64,000 nt of DNA. Origin: Lelliottia sp. JS-SCA-14 (GTDB lineage: Bacteria > Pseudomonadota > Gammaproteobacteria > Enterobacterales > Enterobacteriaceae). The notes beneath the pieces were generated by a model that was not told the origin of the DNA, did not search any database, and was given only the letters and a program-made list of their open reading frames with translations. The stretch lies in the NCBI RefSeq assembly GCF_035593345.1, contig NZ_CP141606.1:3410001-3474000 (forward strand), read 5' to 3'. Below are positions 29,725 through 39,890 of the stretch, piece by piece. How positions within the stretch are numbered: the stretch's first letter is position 1; each line of letters starts with the position of its first letter. Made by a program: the position numbers and the translations under genes.

Positions 29725-31698
29725 TCATTGAAAAAATTGCCATTGCAAAATGTCAGTCTTGAGCTGCTGAGCGCGTTCGACATCAAGATAGTCAAGTGCT
29801 TGCGCCGCCTCCAGACGCTGTCGCGCCAGCAGCGGTTTTCGCCCCTGAAGCGCCAGATCGGCACACAGCCAGGCGTCGTCTCGGTTCTCTTCCAGTTTGC
29901 CACGCAGCGCCTGAAGCGGCAGAGTGACCGCCAGCAGCAATCGCGTCAGCGCCGGCGCAGAGGTCGCCAGCGGTCGATGGGCAAAGGCGAAACCGCCCAA
30001 CTCCAGCCAGTCATCATCATTAAGGGTAGTCTCCCAGCGATCGTCCACCGGGATCTTTTCGCCGTTCCACTGCTCAATGATGCGCGCATCGCGGCACAAC
30101 CGCTGGTGCTCCTGCGCGCACAGCGCCTGCCCTGCCTCACTGACAGGCCGCAGCGCCATCGCTGTGAAACACCCGCTGCTGGCTTCGCGATGGGTTCCCA
30201 TCCGCACCAGCACAAAGCCGCAGCGCTGCCAGAAGCGCCACAGCTCATCGGTGTAACCGAAGCTCACAGAGAAATAATCCTGCTGCGCATGACGGCTTGC
30301 ATCAGCGATAAGCGCCTGGCCGATGCCCTCGCGCTGACGCGAAGGATGAACCGCCACGCGTGTGACGCGTCGCCCGATAAGGGTCGCGGCCAGCGGTGAA
30401 CCGCCGTGGGCGGCAAGGGATTGCGCCACCAGATTGCCGCGTGGACGTCGATATCCCGCCCACACCGCCTGACTCAGCTCTGGGGTCAATCCGCCCTCGT
30501 CCACCAGCCACAGCGCACCCGCCAGTTTTTCCCCGATGCGGGCGACGGCAAAATGCTGGCCCGGCGCGTCCATCATCCGGCGTAGATCCAGGGGAGACGT
30601 GCGGTAGTGCGCGGAGCACAACAGCCTGTAGATGTCCGCCGCAAGCTGTGGCTGGCGCGCCCAGGCGTTTTGTTCCAGTGCGAGGATCTCGGGTGCGCCG
30701 TTGGGAGTCACATCCACAACGTCGTCAAATAACAGCGCGTCAGCCACCACGCGCTCAAGGGGGCAGCCAGGTGCCCAGCGAATCGGTTCAGAAAGGGTGA
30801 AATGATGTAGCCCGCTGAACCGGGCGCAGAATTTGAGTAAGAATCCGCGTCCCGTGCCTTCATAGCCCTGAATGGTCGTCGTGAGTAATACGCGCGGGAA
30901 ACGCGACACCAGCTGTTCCAGCAAAGGGCCGGGGATCGCGGCGGCTTCATCGACAATCAGCCAGTCGGCCTGTTGGTCAGAGGCCAGCAGGGAGTCGGGT
31001 GCCATAAAGTGGTAGTTATCCTGCGCGAAGCGGGCGATGACGTCCGTCGCCCCTTTCGCCGGAGCGGTAACAATAGCGTGGCCCGAAATGCGGCTCAGCA
31101 ACATTCCTGCTAGCGCCGATTTCCCGCGTCCGCGAGGGGCGGTCACCACCGCCACGCCGGACTGCATCTGACATAATGTCGCCAGAATCTCAGCCTGTTC
31201 GCGCTGCGGCTCGCCGCTGGCGGGCTGCCAGTCGGGTGCGGAAGGAAGCGTACTATCCGGGAAAGGTTGATGCTGTTGCCAGACCATCACGCCGGGATCC
31301 TGGCTCACGGTTCGGCAAAAATGGTGGACAAAATGCGGCGTCGCGATGGGATGTTCGGTGTCGCTCCAGCGCAGGGAGTCGATGTCGGGCTGTTCAGGCC
31401 AGGCCGCGAAAGGCGGGGTGAGTAACACCAGCAGGCTTCCGGCGCGGAGCGTTCCGCTGAGCGCCGCAAAGGTTGAGACGTCAAACCCGCGACGGGCATC
31501 GAAAATCGCGTGGCGGTATTCGCGCCCGAGCAGGCTTTTTAAGGCCTGAGGCGCATCGTTCTCCATTCGCAGCCAGTCGCCCGCCAGCGCCTCACGAAGC
31601 CGCTCGGACTGCGCCTGCGACCACGCTTCGTCGCCGCTAATGACCAGCAGTCGACGATGCCCTTCCCGCTTTAACTCTGCAACCAGACGGTCAAACAT
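29725..31698 (-). CDS. tmcA: tRNA(Met) cytidine acetyltransferase TmcA
   Basis: TmcA makes N4-acetylcytidine at the wobble position (C34) of elongator tRNA-Met using acetyl-CoA and ATP, preventing misreading of isoleucine codons. Order: an N-terminal DUF1726-like part (about 1-150), an RNA-helicase-type ATPase module with Walker A (APRGRGKSALAG) and Walker B (DWLIVDEAAAIP), then a GNAT acetyltransferase domain (VAVHPSRQREGIGQALI) and a C-terminal tRNA-binding part. Starts are ambiguous: ATGATG follows an AAGAGG ribosome site, and a further ATG overlaps the ypfJ stop. I chose the ATG with the best spacing. Confidence 0.94.
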   Translation of the reverse strand: MFDRLVAELKREGHRRLLVISGDEAWSQAQSERLREALAGDWLRMENDAPQALKSLLGREYRHAIFDARRGFDVSTFAALSGTLRAGSLLVLLTPPFAAWPEQPDIDSLRWSDTEHPIATPHFVHHFCRTVSQDPGVMVWQQHQPFPDSTLPSAPDWQPASGEPQREQAEILATLCQMQSGVAVVTAPRGRGKSALAGMLLSRISGHAIVTAPAKGATDVIARFAQDNYHFMAPDSLLASDQQADWLIVDEAAAIPGPLLEQLVSRFPRVLLTTTIQGYEGTGRGFLLKFCARFSGLHHFTLSEPIRWAPGCPLERVVADALLFDDVVDVTPNGAPEILALEQNAWARQPQLAADIYRLLCSAHYRTSPLDLRRMMDAPGQHFAVARIGEKLAGALWLVDEGGLTPELSQAVWAGYRRPRGNLVAQSLAAHGGSPLAATLIGRRVTRVAVHPSRQREGIGQALIADASRHAQQDYFSVSFGYTDELWRFWQRCGFVLVRMGTHREASSGCFTAMALRPVSEAGQALCAQEHQRLCRDARIIEQWNGEKIPVDDRWETTLNDDDWLELGGFAFAHRPLATSAPALTRLLLAVTLPLQALRGKLEENRDDAWLCADLALQGRKPLLARQRLEAAQALDYLDVERAQQLKTDILQWQFFQ

Positions 31699-31724
31699 CA
31701 TGGCCTCTTCCCTGGCGCAACACA

Positions 31725-32594
31725 TCACATGGCTTTACCGAAGGTGTTGCACTGGGCCGGATCGCCGCTCGCAAAACCGCGTTTGAACCAGGTGTAGCGC
31801 TCTTCGGATGTGCCGTGGGTGAAGCTGTCAGGCACCACGCGGCCCTGACTCTGCTGTTGCAGACGGTCGTCGCCGATGGCCTGCGCGGCGTTCAGCGCCT
31901 CTTCCAGATCGCCTGACTCCAGCACGCCCTGCTGCTGCATGCTGTGGCCCCAGACGCCCGCGAAGCAGTCGGCCTGCAGTTCCATGCGTACGGACAGGCG
32001 GTTTACCTCGGTCTGGGAGGCGTTTTGCTGCAGCTGGCGCACTTTGGGCTCGATGCCGAGCAGTTTCTGCACGTGGTGGCCGACTTCATGGGCAATCACA
32101 TAGCCCTGAGCGAAATCGCCGTCAGCGCCGAGCTTGCGTTTCATGTCGTCATAGAAGGAGAGATCGATATAGACGGTGCTGTCCGCCGGGCAGTAGAACG
32201 GACCCATCACGGACTGGCCGGTGCCGCATCCCGTGCGCGTTGCGCCGCGGTACATCACCAGTTTTGGCTGCTGGTAGGTGCGACCCATTTTTTCGAACTG
32301 CTGGCTCCACGTATCTTCGGTGGTCGCCAGAATCACGGAGGTAAATTTGGCGGCTTCATCTTCGTTCGGGCTGATGGAGCGCTGAGATTGTTGTTGCTGT
32401 TGCACCGGTTCCCCGGTCATTAAACCGGTCAGATCGACACCGTAGTAGCCCGCCACCAGCACGATAAGCAACAGCACAATGCCGCCTTTACCGCCGGGAA
32501 GCCGCATGCCGCCTCCGCCCATGGAGGGCCCCATGCCGCCACTGCTGCGTCTGTCTTCTACATTGTCACTTTCACGACGCCCTTGCCAGCGCAT
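31725..32594 (-). CDS. ypfJ: Neutral zinc metallopeptidase family protein YpfJ
   Basis: A protein of 289 residues with a glycine-rich cytoplasmic start ([20 protein letters not shown]), one membrane span (about 37-55: [19 protein letters not shown]) and a large periplasmic zinc-peptidase domain with AHEVGHHVQ as the HExxH zinc site. The conserved [17 protein letters not shown] block precedes it. The start is supported by an AGGTGG ribosome site; longer forms add 33 unlike residues. tmcA follows at once and may be coupled. Physiological substrate not known. Confidence 0.91.
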   Translation of the reverse strand: MRWQGRRESDNVEDRRSSGGMGPSMGGGGMRLPGGKGGIVLLLIVLVAGYYGVDLTGLMTGEPVQQQQQSQRSISPNEDEAAKFTSVILATTEDTWSQQFEKMGRTYQQPKLVMYRGATRTGCGTGQSVMGPFYCPADSTVYIDLSFYDDMKRKLGADGDFAQGYVIAHEVGHHVQKLLGIEPKVRQLQQNASQTEVNRLSVRMELQADCFAGVWGHSMQQQGVLESGDLEEALNAAQAIGDDRLQQQSQGRVVPDSFTHGTSEERYTWFKRGFASGDPAQCNTFGKAM

Positions 32595-32714
32595 AACCAC
32601 CTCGAAATTCTCTTCATATTGATAGAGTGATCGTAGGCGGTTAACGGGCGGATTACCATAGGAAACAAGGGTAAGAAGCCAAAGGATGTGCATATCCTTT
32701 GGCCTGCAAGGGAA

Positions 32715-33428
32715 TTAATCGAGTTTCACACCCAGACGATGCGCAACGGCTTCGTACGCTTCAATCAGGCCACCCAGGCTCTGACGGAAACGGTCTTTGT
32801 CCATTTTATCGAGGGTTTCTTTGTCCCACAGGCGGCTGCCGTCCGGGGAGAACTCATCGCCCAGCACCACTTCGCCTTTGTACAGACCGAACTCCAGTTT
32901 GAAATCGACGAGGATCAGGCCCGCGTCATCAAACAGCTTTTTCAGCACGTCGTTGGCTTTGTAGGTCAGCTCCTGCATGCGCGCCAGGTTCTCTTTGCTC
33001 ACCCAGCCGAAAGTTTCGCAGTAGGATTCGTTGACCATCGGATCGTGCATTTCGTCATTTTTCAGGAACAGATCGAACAACGGCGGGTTCAGCTCGATGC
33101 CTTCTTCAATGCCCAGACGCTTCACCAGGGAGCCCGCGGCGCGGTTACGCACTACGCATTCGACCGGAACCATATCCAGTTTTTTCACCAGACACTCCGT
33201 ATCGGACAGCAAGGCTTCCATCTGAGTCGGGATACCGGCTTCGGCGAGTTTGCTCATAATGAAATGGTTGAACTTGTTGTTCACCATGCCTTTACGGTCG
33301 AACTGCTCAATGCGCGCGCCATCCCCTGCTGACGTATCATTGCGGAACTCGAGCACCAACAGATCCGGGTTTTCGGTGCTGTATACGGTCTTCGCTTTGC
33401 CACGATACAACTCAGCTTGCTTCTGCAT
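32715..33428 (-). CDS. purC: SAICAR synthetase PurC
   Basis: Phosphoribosylaminoimidazole-succinocarboxamide synthase: joins CAIR with aspartate using ATP in purine synthesis. It has 237 residues with start [16 protein letters not shown], as in E. coli. Family motifs are the glycine-rich GKAKTVYS loop, [20 protein letters not shown] and VDFKLEFGL. The PurR box and -10 lie about 50 bases upstream, so it is purine-repressed. bamC lies just upstream, separated by a terminator. Confidence 0.97.
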   Translation of the reverse strand: MQKQAELYRGKAKTVYSTENPDLLVLEFRNDTSAGDGARIEQFDRKGMVNNKFNHFIMSKLAEAGIPTQMEALLSDTECLVKKLDMVPVECVVRNRAAGSLVKRLGIEEGIELNPPLFDLFLKNDEMHDPMVNESYCETFGWVSKENLARMQELTYKANDVLKKLFDDAGLILVDFKLEFGLYKGEVVLGDEFSPDGSRLWDKETLDKMDKDRFRQSLGGLIEAYEAVAHRLGVKLD

Positions 33429-33479
33429 CTTCATTACTCCTGGTGTGATGATATGGTCAAAATCTCGGGATATTATGCC

Positions 33480-33495
33480 ACGCACACGTTTGCGT
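33480..33495 (-). promoter_or_regulatory. PurR box of purC
   Basis: ACGCAAACGTGTGCGT on the minus strand, a near-perfect PurR operator (consensus ACGCAAACGTTTNCGT). A CATAAT -10 lies directly downstream at 33472-33477, so bound PurR would cover the promoter. It also lies inside the end of the bamC downstream region. Confidence 0.88.
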
Positions 33496-33507
33496 AGCAC
33501 GAAAATA

Positions 33508-33535
33508 AAAAGGGCTGGATTAACCAGCCCTGTTT
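33508..33535 (-). terminator. Rho-independent terminator of bamC
   Basis: Minus strand: GGGCTGG-TTAAT-CCAGCCC followed by TTTTTATTTTC, right after the bamC stop. It separates dapA-bamC transcription from the purC promoter. Confidence 0.88.
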
Positions 33536-33536
33536 T

Positions 33537-34571
33537 TTATTTGCTGAATGCAGCCTGGAAGACCGCCACCAGCGCATCGTTCTGCGACTGGGTCAGCGTG
33601 TGACCTTTCGGATCGATGAACTGCAAGCTGCTGCGGTTATCGAGGTCACCGACCTGAATTTTGTAATCGCCGGAAGCGAGGCCCGGATCGCTGGCACCCA
33701 GATCTTTCCATGCGCTATCGGAAAGCGGTTTGTAGGTGGCCGTCATGCTGCCCGTTGAACGGGTGCTGTCGGTCACTTTCATACCGGCTTTTTCCAGCAC
33801 GGCTGGCAGACGCTGCCAGGTCTGCTGGAACGGTGCACGCACCACCAGCATTGGCAGACCGGTGTCATCGGCGGCGCTCTGCACGTCGAAGGTCACGCCA
33901 CTGCGGCTCTGCGCGGAGTTCGCCGCATCGGTCGCGTTTTTATCGAGACCCGAGGCAATCACGTTCAGCATTTCGGTGCTGTAGCGCTGCAGGGATGCCG
34001 CATCCGCCACTGGCTTACCCGCCTGCTCCAGGTTCAGCAGCTTGACCGTGACGGCCTGCTGATAACCCTGTGGTTTGACAGAGACTTGATAACGACCACG
34101 GTACTGCTGATCTTCATCCAGACGGTTCCATTCGATCCAGTCGGTCGTCAGGCTCTGACTCGCGTCGTCGCGCTTATCAATTGCGTAATTTTTCGACTGA
34201 ATCACGCTCACTACCTGCGGCCACAGGGTACTGTTGCGACCGTTTTCGACCAGCAGGGTTGCGGTGTCACCCGTAAACTGGGTACGCGCACCGCTCACCA
34301 GCGCCAGAGGCTGCGCCGGTGGACGAATGTCCAGCGCTTTGCCCACTGCGCCACTGCCGTTGGTGACAGGAATATTGTAATCGCCGTTTTGAATCGGCAG
34401 GATCATACCCGCTGGCGCATGAAGTTCAGCAAGCGGCGCAGCATCCAGATAGGATTCATCACCGCTCACCTGGCGCTTGTAGCGCGAGTCTGAACTACAG
34501 GCGGCGAGGAGCATAACAAGCGAAACACCCGCAACCTTCGCCAGGCGCGACTTCTGTACTGAGTAAGCCAT
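33537..34571 (-). CDS. bamC: Outer-membrane assembly lipoprotein BamC
   Basis: A 344-residue lipoprotein of the BAM complex that inserts beta-barrel proteins into the outer membrane. The lipobox is LLAACSS (Cys at about 25). An unstructured N-terminal segment (about 26-98) that binds BamD is followed by two helix-grip domains (about 100-212 and 225-344), seen in [18 protein letters not shown] and [16 protein letters not shown]. The ATG at MAYSVQK is used; a TTG codon directly upstream is not needed. dapA lies 16 bases upstream, in the known dapA-bamC operon. Confidence 0.95.
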   Translation of the reverse strand: MAYSVQKSRLAKVAGVSLVMLLAACSSDSRYKRQVSGDESYLDAAPLAELHAPAGMILPIQNGDYNIPVTNGSGAVGKALDIRPPAQPLALVSGARTQFTGDTATLLVENGRNSTLWPQVVSVIQSKNYAIDKRDDASQSLTTDWIEWNRLDEDQQYRGRYQVSVKPQGYQQAVTVKLLNLEQAGKPVADAASLQRYSTEMLNVIASGLDKNATDAANSAQSRSGVTFDVQSAADDTGLPMLVVRAPFQQTWQRLPAVLEKAGMKVTDSTRSTGSMTATYKPLSDSAWKDLGASDPGLASGDYKIQVGDLDNRSSLQFIDPKGHTLTQSQNDALVAVFQAAFSK

Positions 34572-34587
34572 CAAATCTCCCTAAACT

Positions 34588-35466
34588 CTACAGCAAACCG
34601 GCATGCTTCAGCGCCCCGGTGACCACTTCGCGACCGTGGTCGGTAATGGGGGTCATCGGCAGACGCAGCGTGTCGGTCGCTACAAGTCCCAACTCCTTAC
34701 ATGCCCATTTCACTGGGATAGGATTGGGTTCGACAAATAATTTTGTGTGCAGCGGCATCAGACGCTGGTTAATCAAGCGAGCTTCGTCGAAATGACCCGC
34801 CGCAGCCAGTTTGCACATTTCGGCCATATCACGCGCCGCGATGTTAGAGGTCACGGAAATCACGCCGTGACCACCGAGCTGCATGAAGTCCAGCGCGGTC
34901 GCATCATCACCACTAAGCAGAATAAAGTCGTCTGAAACCAGCTCTTTGATCTGGTGAACGCGGCTTAAGTTCCCGGTCGCCTCTTTAATTGCGATAATAT
35001 TTTTAACTTTCGAGAGACGGCCTACGGTTTCCGGCAGCATATCGCAGCCAGTGCGCGACGGCACATTATACAGAATTTGTGGCAAGTCAGTATGTTCAGC
35101 GATGGCTTTGAAGTGCTGGAACAGACCTTCCTGGGTCGGGCGGTTGTAGTACGGGGTCACCGTCAGGCAGCCGACGATGCCGCTGTTGTTGAAACGCTGG
35201 GTCAGGCTGATGGCCTCTGCGGTGGCATTTGCCCCCGTCCCGGCAATCACAGGGATACGCCCGTCCGCCAGTTCGACGGTCATCATCACCACATCGCCGT
35301 GTTCGTCATGGCTCAGGGTGGCGGATTCACCGGTAGTCCCTACGGAAACGATCGCCGAAGTCCCGTTGGCGACATGGTAATCAATCAGTTTTTTCAGGCT
35401 TGACCGGCAGACATTACCTTTCTCATCCATCGGCGTAACAAGCGCAACAATACTTCCCGTGAACAT
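34588..35466 (-). CDS. dapA: 4-hydroxy-tetrahydrodipicolinate synthase DapA
   Basis: Condenses pyruvate with aspartate semialdehyde, the first committed step to diaminopimelate and lysine, and is feedback-inhibited by lysine. It has 292 residues, a TIM barrel, with Lys161 forming the Schiff base ([10 protein letters not shown]), the Tyr of [12 protein letters not shown], and the GTTGE loop near residue 45. The start at [18 protein letters not shown] is the E. coli start; six extra residues upstream are not conserved. It leads the dapA-bamC operon and is divergent from gcvR. No lysine riboswitch is seen in the 145-base leader. Confidence 0.96.
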   Translation of the reverse strand: MFTGSIVALVTPMDEKGNVCRSSLKKLIDYHVANGTSAIVSVGTTGESATLSHDEHGDVVMMTVELADGRIPVIAGTGANATAEAISLTQRFNNSGIVGCLTVTPYYNRPTQEGLFQHFKAIAEHTDLPQILYNVPSRTGCDMLPETVGRLSKVKNIIAIKEATGNLSRVHQIKELVSDDFILLSGDDATALDFMQLGGHGVISVTSNIAARDMAEMCKLAAAGHFDEARLINQRLMPLHTKLFVEPNPIPVKWACKELGLVATDTLRLPMTPITDHGREVVTGALKHAGLL

Positions 35467-35611
35467 GGGCCATCCTCTGTGCAAACAAGATTCTCAATGG
35501 TACGTTTGGAACTGTAATAAAAGCAAGCGACGTAAGGCGTCCAGGCTGTTGTATGCACGTTTTTTTTATGCTTTCCTTAGGATGACTTAACCACGCAAAG
35601 GAAGAACAGGT

Positions 35612-36172
35612 TTGACAACCTCATCACAACATTACCTGGTTATCACTGCGCTGGGTGCCGACAGAGCCGGTATTGTGAACACCATCACCCGCCACGTCAG
35701 CAGTTGCGGCTGTAATATCGAAGACAGCCGCCTGGCCATGCTGGGCGACGAGTTCACCTTTATCATGCTGCTCTCCGGGACATGGAACGCGATTACGCTC
35801 ATTGAATCCACTTTACCGCTTAAAGGCGCGGAGCTGGATTTGCTGATCGTGATGAAACGCACAACTGCGCGCCCGCGCCCGGCGATGCCGGCGACCGTCT
35901 GGGTGCAGGTTGAAGTCACCGACTCCCCGCATTTAATCGAACGTTTCACGGCTCTCTTTGACAGCCATCAGATGAACATCGCCGAACTGGTCTCCCGCAC
36001 ACAGCCGGGGCCGGTACCAAAATTGTTCATTCAGATCACCGCACACAGCCCTGCCTCACACGATGCATCAAATATTGAGCAAGCGTTCAAAGCACTCTGT
36101 ACAGAACTCAATGCACAAGGCAGTATAAACGTCGTCAATTATTCGCAGCACGAACAGGATGGAGTTGAGTAA
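35612..36172 (+). CDS. gcvR: Glycine cleavage system repressor GcvR
   Basis: A 186-residue ACT-domain protein that binds the activator GcvA and, without glycine, turns it into a repressor of the gcv operon. Two ACT modules are visible (about 8-85: YLVITALGADRAGIVNTITRHVSS; about 92-178: VQVEVTDSPHLIERFTALFDSHQMNIAEL). The start codon is TTG, with an AGGAAG ribosome site upstream, as known for E. coli. The loop after VSRTQP is a few residues shorter than in E. coli. The stop overlaps the bcp start by one base (TAATG). Confidence 0.94.
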   Translation: MTTSSQHYLVITALGADRAGIVNTITRHVSSCGCNIEDSRLAMLGDEFTFIMLLSGTWNAITLIESTLPLKGAELDLLIVMKRTTARPRPAMPATVWVQVEVTDSPHLIERFTALFDSHQMNIAELVSRTQPGPVPKLFIQITAHSPASHDASNIEQAFKALCTELNAQGSINVVNYSQHEQDGVE

Positions 36173-36642
36173 TGAATCCACTGAAAGCCGGTGACATCGC
36201 ACCGAAATTTAGCCTGCCCGATCAAGACGGCGAGCAAGTAAATTTGACCGACTTCCAGGGACAGCGTGTTCTGGTCTATTTCTACCCGAAAGCCATGACG
36301 CCAGGGTGTACCGTACAGGCGTGCGGTTTACGCGATAACATGGATGATTTGAAAAAAGCTGGGGTCGACGTGCTGGGTATCAGCACCGATAAATCAGAAA
36401 AACTGTCACGTTTCGCTGAAAAAGAGCTGCTGAACTTTACGCTGCTCTCCGATGAAGACCATCAGGTCTGCGAACAGTTTGGCGTCTGGGGCGAGAAGAC
36501 CTTTATGGGCAAAACCTACGACGGCATTCATCGCATCAGTTTCCTGATCGATGCCGATGGCAAAGTTGAACATGTGTTTGACGATTTCAAAACCAGCAAC
36601 CACCACGACGTGGTGCTCGACTGGCTGAAAGCGAACGCGTGA
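36172..36642 (+). CDS. bcp: Thiol peroxidase Bcp (atypical peroxiredoxin)
   Basis: A 156-residue peroxiredoxin that reduces hydroperoxides with thioredoxin or glutaredoxin. The motif FYPKAMTPGCTVQACGLRD holds both the peroxidatic Cys46 and the resolving Cys51, five residues apart, the Bcp arrangement. Cytoplasmic. It is coupled to gcvR through TAATG as in E. coli. After it come a REP element and a terminator. Confidence 0.95.
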   Translation: MNPLKAGDIAPKFSLPDQDGEQVNLTDFQGQRVLVYFYPKAMTPGCTVQACGLRDNMDDLKKAGVDVLGISTDKSEKLSRFAEKELLNFTLLSDEDHQVCEQFGVWGEKTFMGKTYDGIHRISFLIDADGKVEHVFDDFKTSNHHDVVLDWLKANA

Positions 36643-36660
36643 GTTGCTTGAGCCGTCTGC

Positions 36661-36769
36661 TGCCCGGCGGCGCTACGCTTGCACGGGCCTACAAATAAAA
36701 CGCAAAAGGCAACCGAGAGGTTGCCTTTTTTAACATTGTAGGCCGGGTAAGCGCAGCGCCACCCGGCAA
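36661..36769. repeat. REP pair flanking a terminator (BIME), bcp-perM gap
   Basis: Two facing REP units, TGCCCGGCGGCGCTACGC... at 36661-36692 and GTAGGCCGGGTAAGCGCAGC... at 36738-36769, enclose an intrinsic terminator at 36708-36731. It occupies the whole gap between convergent bcp and perM. Confidence 0.88.
36708..36731 (+). terminator. Rho-independent terminator of bcp
   Basis: GGCAACC-GAGA-GGTTGCC followed by six T, with an A-run ahead of the stem; probably bidirectional for bcp and perM. Confidence 0.9.
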
Positions 36770-36771
36770 AT

Positions 36772-37833
36772 TTACTCTTCCACCGCAGGCACATCCGGCC
36801 ACGCATGAACCACGGCTTTGATGAGCGTCGCCAGCGGAATCGCAAAGAACACTCCCCAGAAGCCCCACAAACCGCCGAAAATCACCACCGACAGAATAAT
36901 CACCAGCGGATGCAGGTTCACCGCTTCCGAGAACAGCACCGGCACCAGCAGGTTGCCATCCAGCCCCTGAATAATCAGGTACACGGCGAAACAGCTCCAG
37001 AACTCAGTGCCGAGACCAAACTGGAACAGCGCCACGCCGACCACCGGGATCGTCACCACGAACGCGCCGATATAAGGGATCAGCACCGAGAAGCCCACCA
37101 GCACCGCCAGCAGCAGGGAATAGTTCAGGCCAAAGATGATGAAGCCAATCCAGGTCGCCACGCCGACCACAATCATCTCCAGCACTTTGCCGCGAATGTA
37201 GTTGGTGATCTGCTGGTTCATCTCCTTCCACACCTGCCCCGCCAGGCCACGGTTGCGCGGCAGAATGCGGCGCACGGCGTTGAGCATCTGCTCTTTGTCC
37301 TTCACGAGGAAGAAGACCATCAGCGGCACCAGCACCAGATAGACCGCCAGCGTCAGCAGCCCTACCAACGAAGCGAGAGAGTATTTCACCACCGAATCGC
37401 CCATCGTCATGATGCGGGCGCGCATGTTTTCCGCCATTGCATCAATAATGCCCGCGTCCATCAGCGCCGGATAACGGCGCGGCAGCGTGGCGGCAAAATC
37501 GGAGAGTTTATTTAGCATCCCAGGCATATCGCGGATCAGGTAAATCCCCTGCTGCCAGGCCACGGGCATCACCACGAATGACATCAACAGCAAAATCCCG
37601 ACGAACAGGATCAGCACGATGCTGGTCGCCCAGCGGCGGGAGCAGCCGATTTTCTCCAGCCGAACCGTCGGCCATTCGAGGAGATAGGCCAGCACCAGGG
37701 CAACGAGAAGCGGCGCCAGCAGGCCACTGAAGAAGAATAAAATACCGAACCCGGCGACCAGAATGACCAGCAAAGCAATGGCTTCGGGATCGCTGAAACG
37801 ACGCCGATACCACTGCATTAACATTTCGAGCAT
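36772..37833 (-). CDS. perM: AI-2E family inner-membrane protein PerM
   Basis: A 353-residue polytopic membrane protein of the UPF0118/AI-2E exporter family. Hydrophobic spans at about 17-50, 65-90, 150-178, 205-260 and 265-340 give roughly eight helices; the soluble periplasmic-type loop (about 95-150, PRRYPALMDAGIIDAM) is typical. Substrate is unproven for PerM. The gene is divergent from bepA, as in E. coli, and ends in a BIME. Confidence 0.92.
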   Translation of the reverse strand: MLEMLMQWYRRRFSDPEAIALLVILVAGFGILFFFSGLLAPLLVALVLAYLLEWPTVRLEKIGCSRRWATSIVLILFVGILLLMSFVVMPVAWQQGIYLIRDMPGMLNKLSDFAATLPRRYPALMDAGIIDAMAENMRARIMTMGDSVVKYSLASLVGLLTLAVYLVLVPLMVFFLVKDKEQMLNAVRRILPRNRGLAGQVWKEMNQQITNYIRGKVLEMIVVGVATWIGFIIFGLNYSLLLAVLVGFSVLIPYIGAFVVTIPVVGVALFQFGLGTEFWSCFAVYLIIQGLDGNLLVPVLFSEAVNLHPLVIILSVVIFGGLWGFWGVFFAIPLATLIKAVVHAWPDVPAVEE

Positions 37834-38054
37834 ACAACCCTTCCCTGAATCTGATGGCTGGAGCGAGAGTCGAATTGTATCTAACTGTCACACAAAAGAC
37901 TTTCCATTTTTGACGCGGCGTCACGAAACGCAAAAGGCCGACGCCGGGGATTTTCTTCACGCCCTAACACGGCTACACTCGCAGAGCAGTTGAAGGTGAA
38001 CGATATGCACGTTCTTCGGTCAAATGGCTACATCCAAAATACAGGGCAGAGGTT

Positions 38055-39518
38055 ATGTTCAGGCAGTTGAAAAAAACTCTGGTTGCAACGCTGATTGCCG
38101 CGCTGACTGTCGGCCAAATGGCGCCAGCTTTCGCTGACTCCGCCGATACATTGCCGGACATGGGTACCTCAGCAGGAAGCACGCTCTCCATCGGGCAAGA
38201 GATGCAGATGGGTGATTACTATGTGCGTCAGCTCCGCGGCAGCGCGCCGCTGATCAATGACCCGCTGCTGGTGCAATATATCAACGGGCTCGGCATGCGC
38301 CTCGTGGCCCACGCCGATTCGGTCAAAACCCCTTTCCACTTCTATTTAATCAATAACGACGAAATCAACGCCTTCGCCTTCTTCGGCGGCAACGTAGTGC
38401 TGCATTCGGCGTTATTCCGCTATTCCGATAACGAAAGCCAGCTCGCATCGGTGATGGCGCACGAAATCTCCCACGTCACTCAGCGCCATCTGGCGCGTGC
38501 GATGGAAGATCAGAAAAAGAATGCGCCCCTGACCTGGGTCGGTGCCTTAGGCTCGATTCTGCTGGCGATGGCCAGCCCGCAGGCCGGGATGGCGGCACTG
38601 ACCGGCACGCTCGCCGGAACGCGCCAGGGGATGATCAGCTTTACCCAACAGAACGAACAGGAAGCGGACCGCATTGGCATTCAGGTGCTCCAGCGCTCCG
38701 GGTTTGATCCGCAGGCTATGCCTTCGTTCCTCGAAAAACTGCTCGACCAGGCGCGGTACTCCACCCGTCCACCGGAAATTTTGCTGACGCACCCCCTGCC
38801 GGAAAGCCGTCTATCCGATGCGCGTAACCGCGCCAATCAGATGCGTCCGGTCGTCGTTCAGTCGTCGCAGGATTTCTACATGGCGAAGGTCAGAACCCTC
38901 GGCATGTACAATTCCGGGCGTAACCAGCTGACGGGCGAACTGCTCGATGCGCTGGCGAAAGGCAACGTCCGCGAGCAGAACGCGGCGCAGTACGGCCGCG
39001 CGCTGCAGGCGATGGAAACCAGCAAATACGATGAAGCGCGCAAAGCACTCCAGCCGCTGCTGGCCGCCGATCCGAACAACGCCTGGTATCTGGATCTCTC
39101 GACCGATATTGATTTAGGGCAGAAGAAAACAGCCGATGCGATTAACCGCCTGAAAAACGCCAAAGATCTGCGCACCAATCCGGTGTTGCAGCTCAACCTG
39201 GCGAACGCTTACTTACAGGGCGGTCAGCCCAAGGACGCGGCGACGATTCTGAATCGCTACACGTTTGACCACAAAGACGATCAAAACGGCTGGGATCTGC
39301 TGGCGCAGACCGAAGCGCAGCTCGGCAACCGCGATCAGGAGCTGGCCGCGCGCGCCGAAGGTTTTGCCCTGGTGGGGCGCCTGGATCAGTCGATTTCCCT
39401 GTTAAGCAGCGCCAGTTCGCAGGTCAAACTCGGCAGCCTGCAGCAGGCACGTTACGACGCCCGAATCGATCAGCTGCGCGGGTTGCAGCAACGCTTCAAG
39501 CCGTACGAGAAGATGTAA
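38055..39518 (+). CDS. bepA: Beta-barrel assembly-enhancing metalloprotease BepA
   Basis: A 487-residue periplasmic protein (older name YfgC) that helps assemble LptD and degrades stalled outer-membrane proteins. A signal peptide of 27 residues (ending AFA) is followed by an M48 metalloprotease domain with His136-Glu137-Ile-Ser-His140 and the third-ligand region [11 protein letters not shown] (Glu about 201). The C-terminal half (about 310-480) is a set of TPR repeats that contact the BAM complex. Its gene is sigma-E regulated in E. coli; a weak GTGAACG-N16-TCAAA-like pair lies upstream. yfgD follows after 12 bases. Confidence 0.95.
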   Translation: MFRQLKKTLVATLIAALTVGQMAPAFADSADTLPDMGTSAGSTLSIGQEMQMGDYYVRQLRGSAPLINDPLLVQYINGLGMRLVAHADSVKTPFHFYLINNDEINAFAFFGGNVVLHSALFRYSDNESQLASVMAHEISHVTQRHLARAMEDQKKNAPLTWVGALGSILLAMASPQAGMAALTGTLAGTRQGMISFTQQNEQEADRIGIQVLQRSGFDPQAMPSFLEKLLDQARYSTRPPEILLTHPLPESRLSDARNRANQMRPVVVQSSQDFYMAKVRTLGMYNSGRNQLTGELLDALAKGNVREQNAAQYGRALQAMETSKYDEARKALQPLLAADPNNAWYLDLSTDIDLGQKKTADAINRLKNAKDLRTNPVLQLNLANAYLQGGQPKDAATILNRYTFDHKDDQNGWDLLAQTEAQLGNRDQELAARAEGFALVGRLDQSISLLSSASSQVKLGSLQQARYDARIDQLRGLQQRFKPYEKM

Positions 39519-39530
39519 TAAGGAGAAGTC

Positions 39531-39890
39531 ATGTCAGACGCGGTAAAAATTTATCACAACCCTCGCTGCTCCAAGAGCCGCGACACCCTGAGCCTGCTGA
39601 AATCGAACGGCATTGACCCTGAAGTGGTGTTGTATCTGGACACCCCACCGGACGCCGCCACCATCCGCCAGCTCCTGCACATGCTGGGTATGGCAAGCGC
39701 ACGGGAGCTGATGCGCCAGAAAGAGGATCTGTATAAGTCCTTAAACCTTGATGACAGCCACCTGTCTGAAGAGGACCTGATTCAGGTGATGGTCGAAAAT
39801 CCTAAGCTGATGGAACGCCCGATTGTGGTCGCCAACGGTGAAGCGCGCATTGGCCGTCCGCCGGAAGATGTGCTCGAAATCCTCAACTAA
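39531..39890 (+). CDS. yfgD: ArsC-family reductase-like protein YfgD
   Basis: A 119-residue thioredoxin-fold protein closely resembling arsenate reductase (glutaredoxin type). The active-site loop IYHNPRCSKSRDTL keeps the catalytic Cys12-region and the HNPRCSKS signature, and ERPIVVANGEARIGRPPE keeps the downstream arginine. No arsenic-resistance genes are nearby. A ribosome site (AAGGAG) precedes it. Its last codon overlaps the stop of the convergent transposase-derived gene. Confidence 0.91.
   Translation: MSDAVKIYHNPRCSKSRDTLSLLKSNGIDPEVVLYLDTPPDAATIRQLLHMLGMASARELMRQKEDLYKSLNLDDSHLSEEDLIQVMVENPKLMERPIVVANGEARIGRPPEDVLEILN

Noticed and set aside
35467..35611. Lysine riboswitch before dapA
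   Set aside because: The leader is short and shows no L-box features; E. coli dapA also lacks one.
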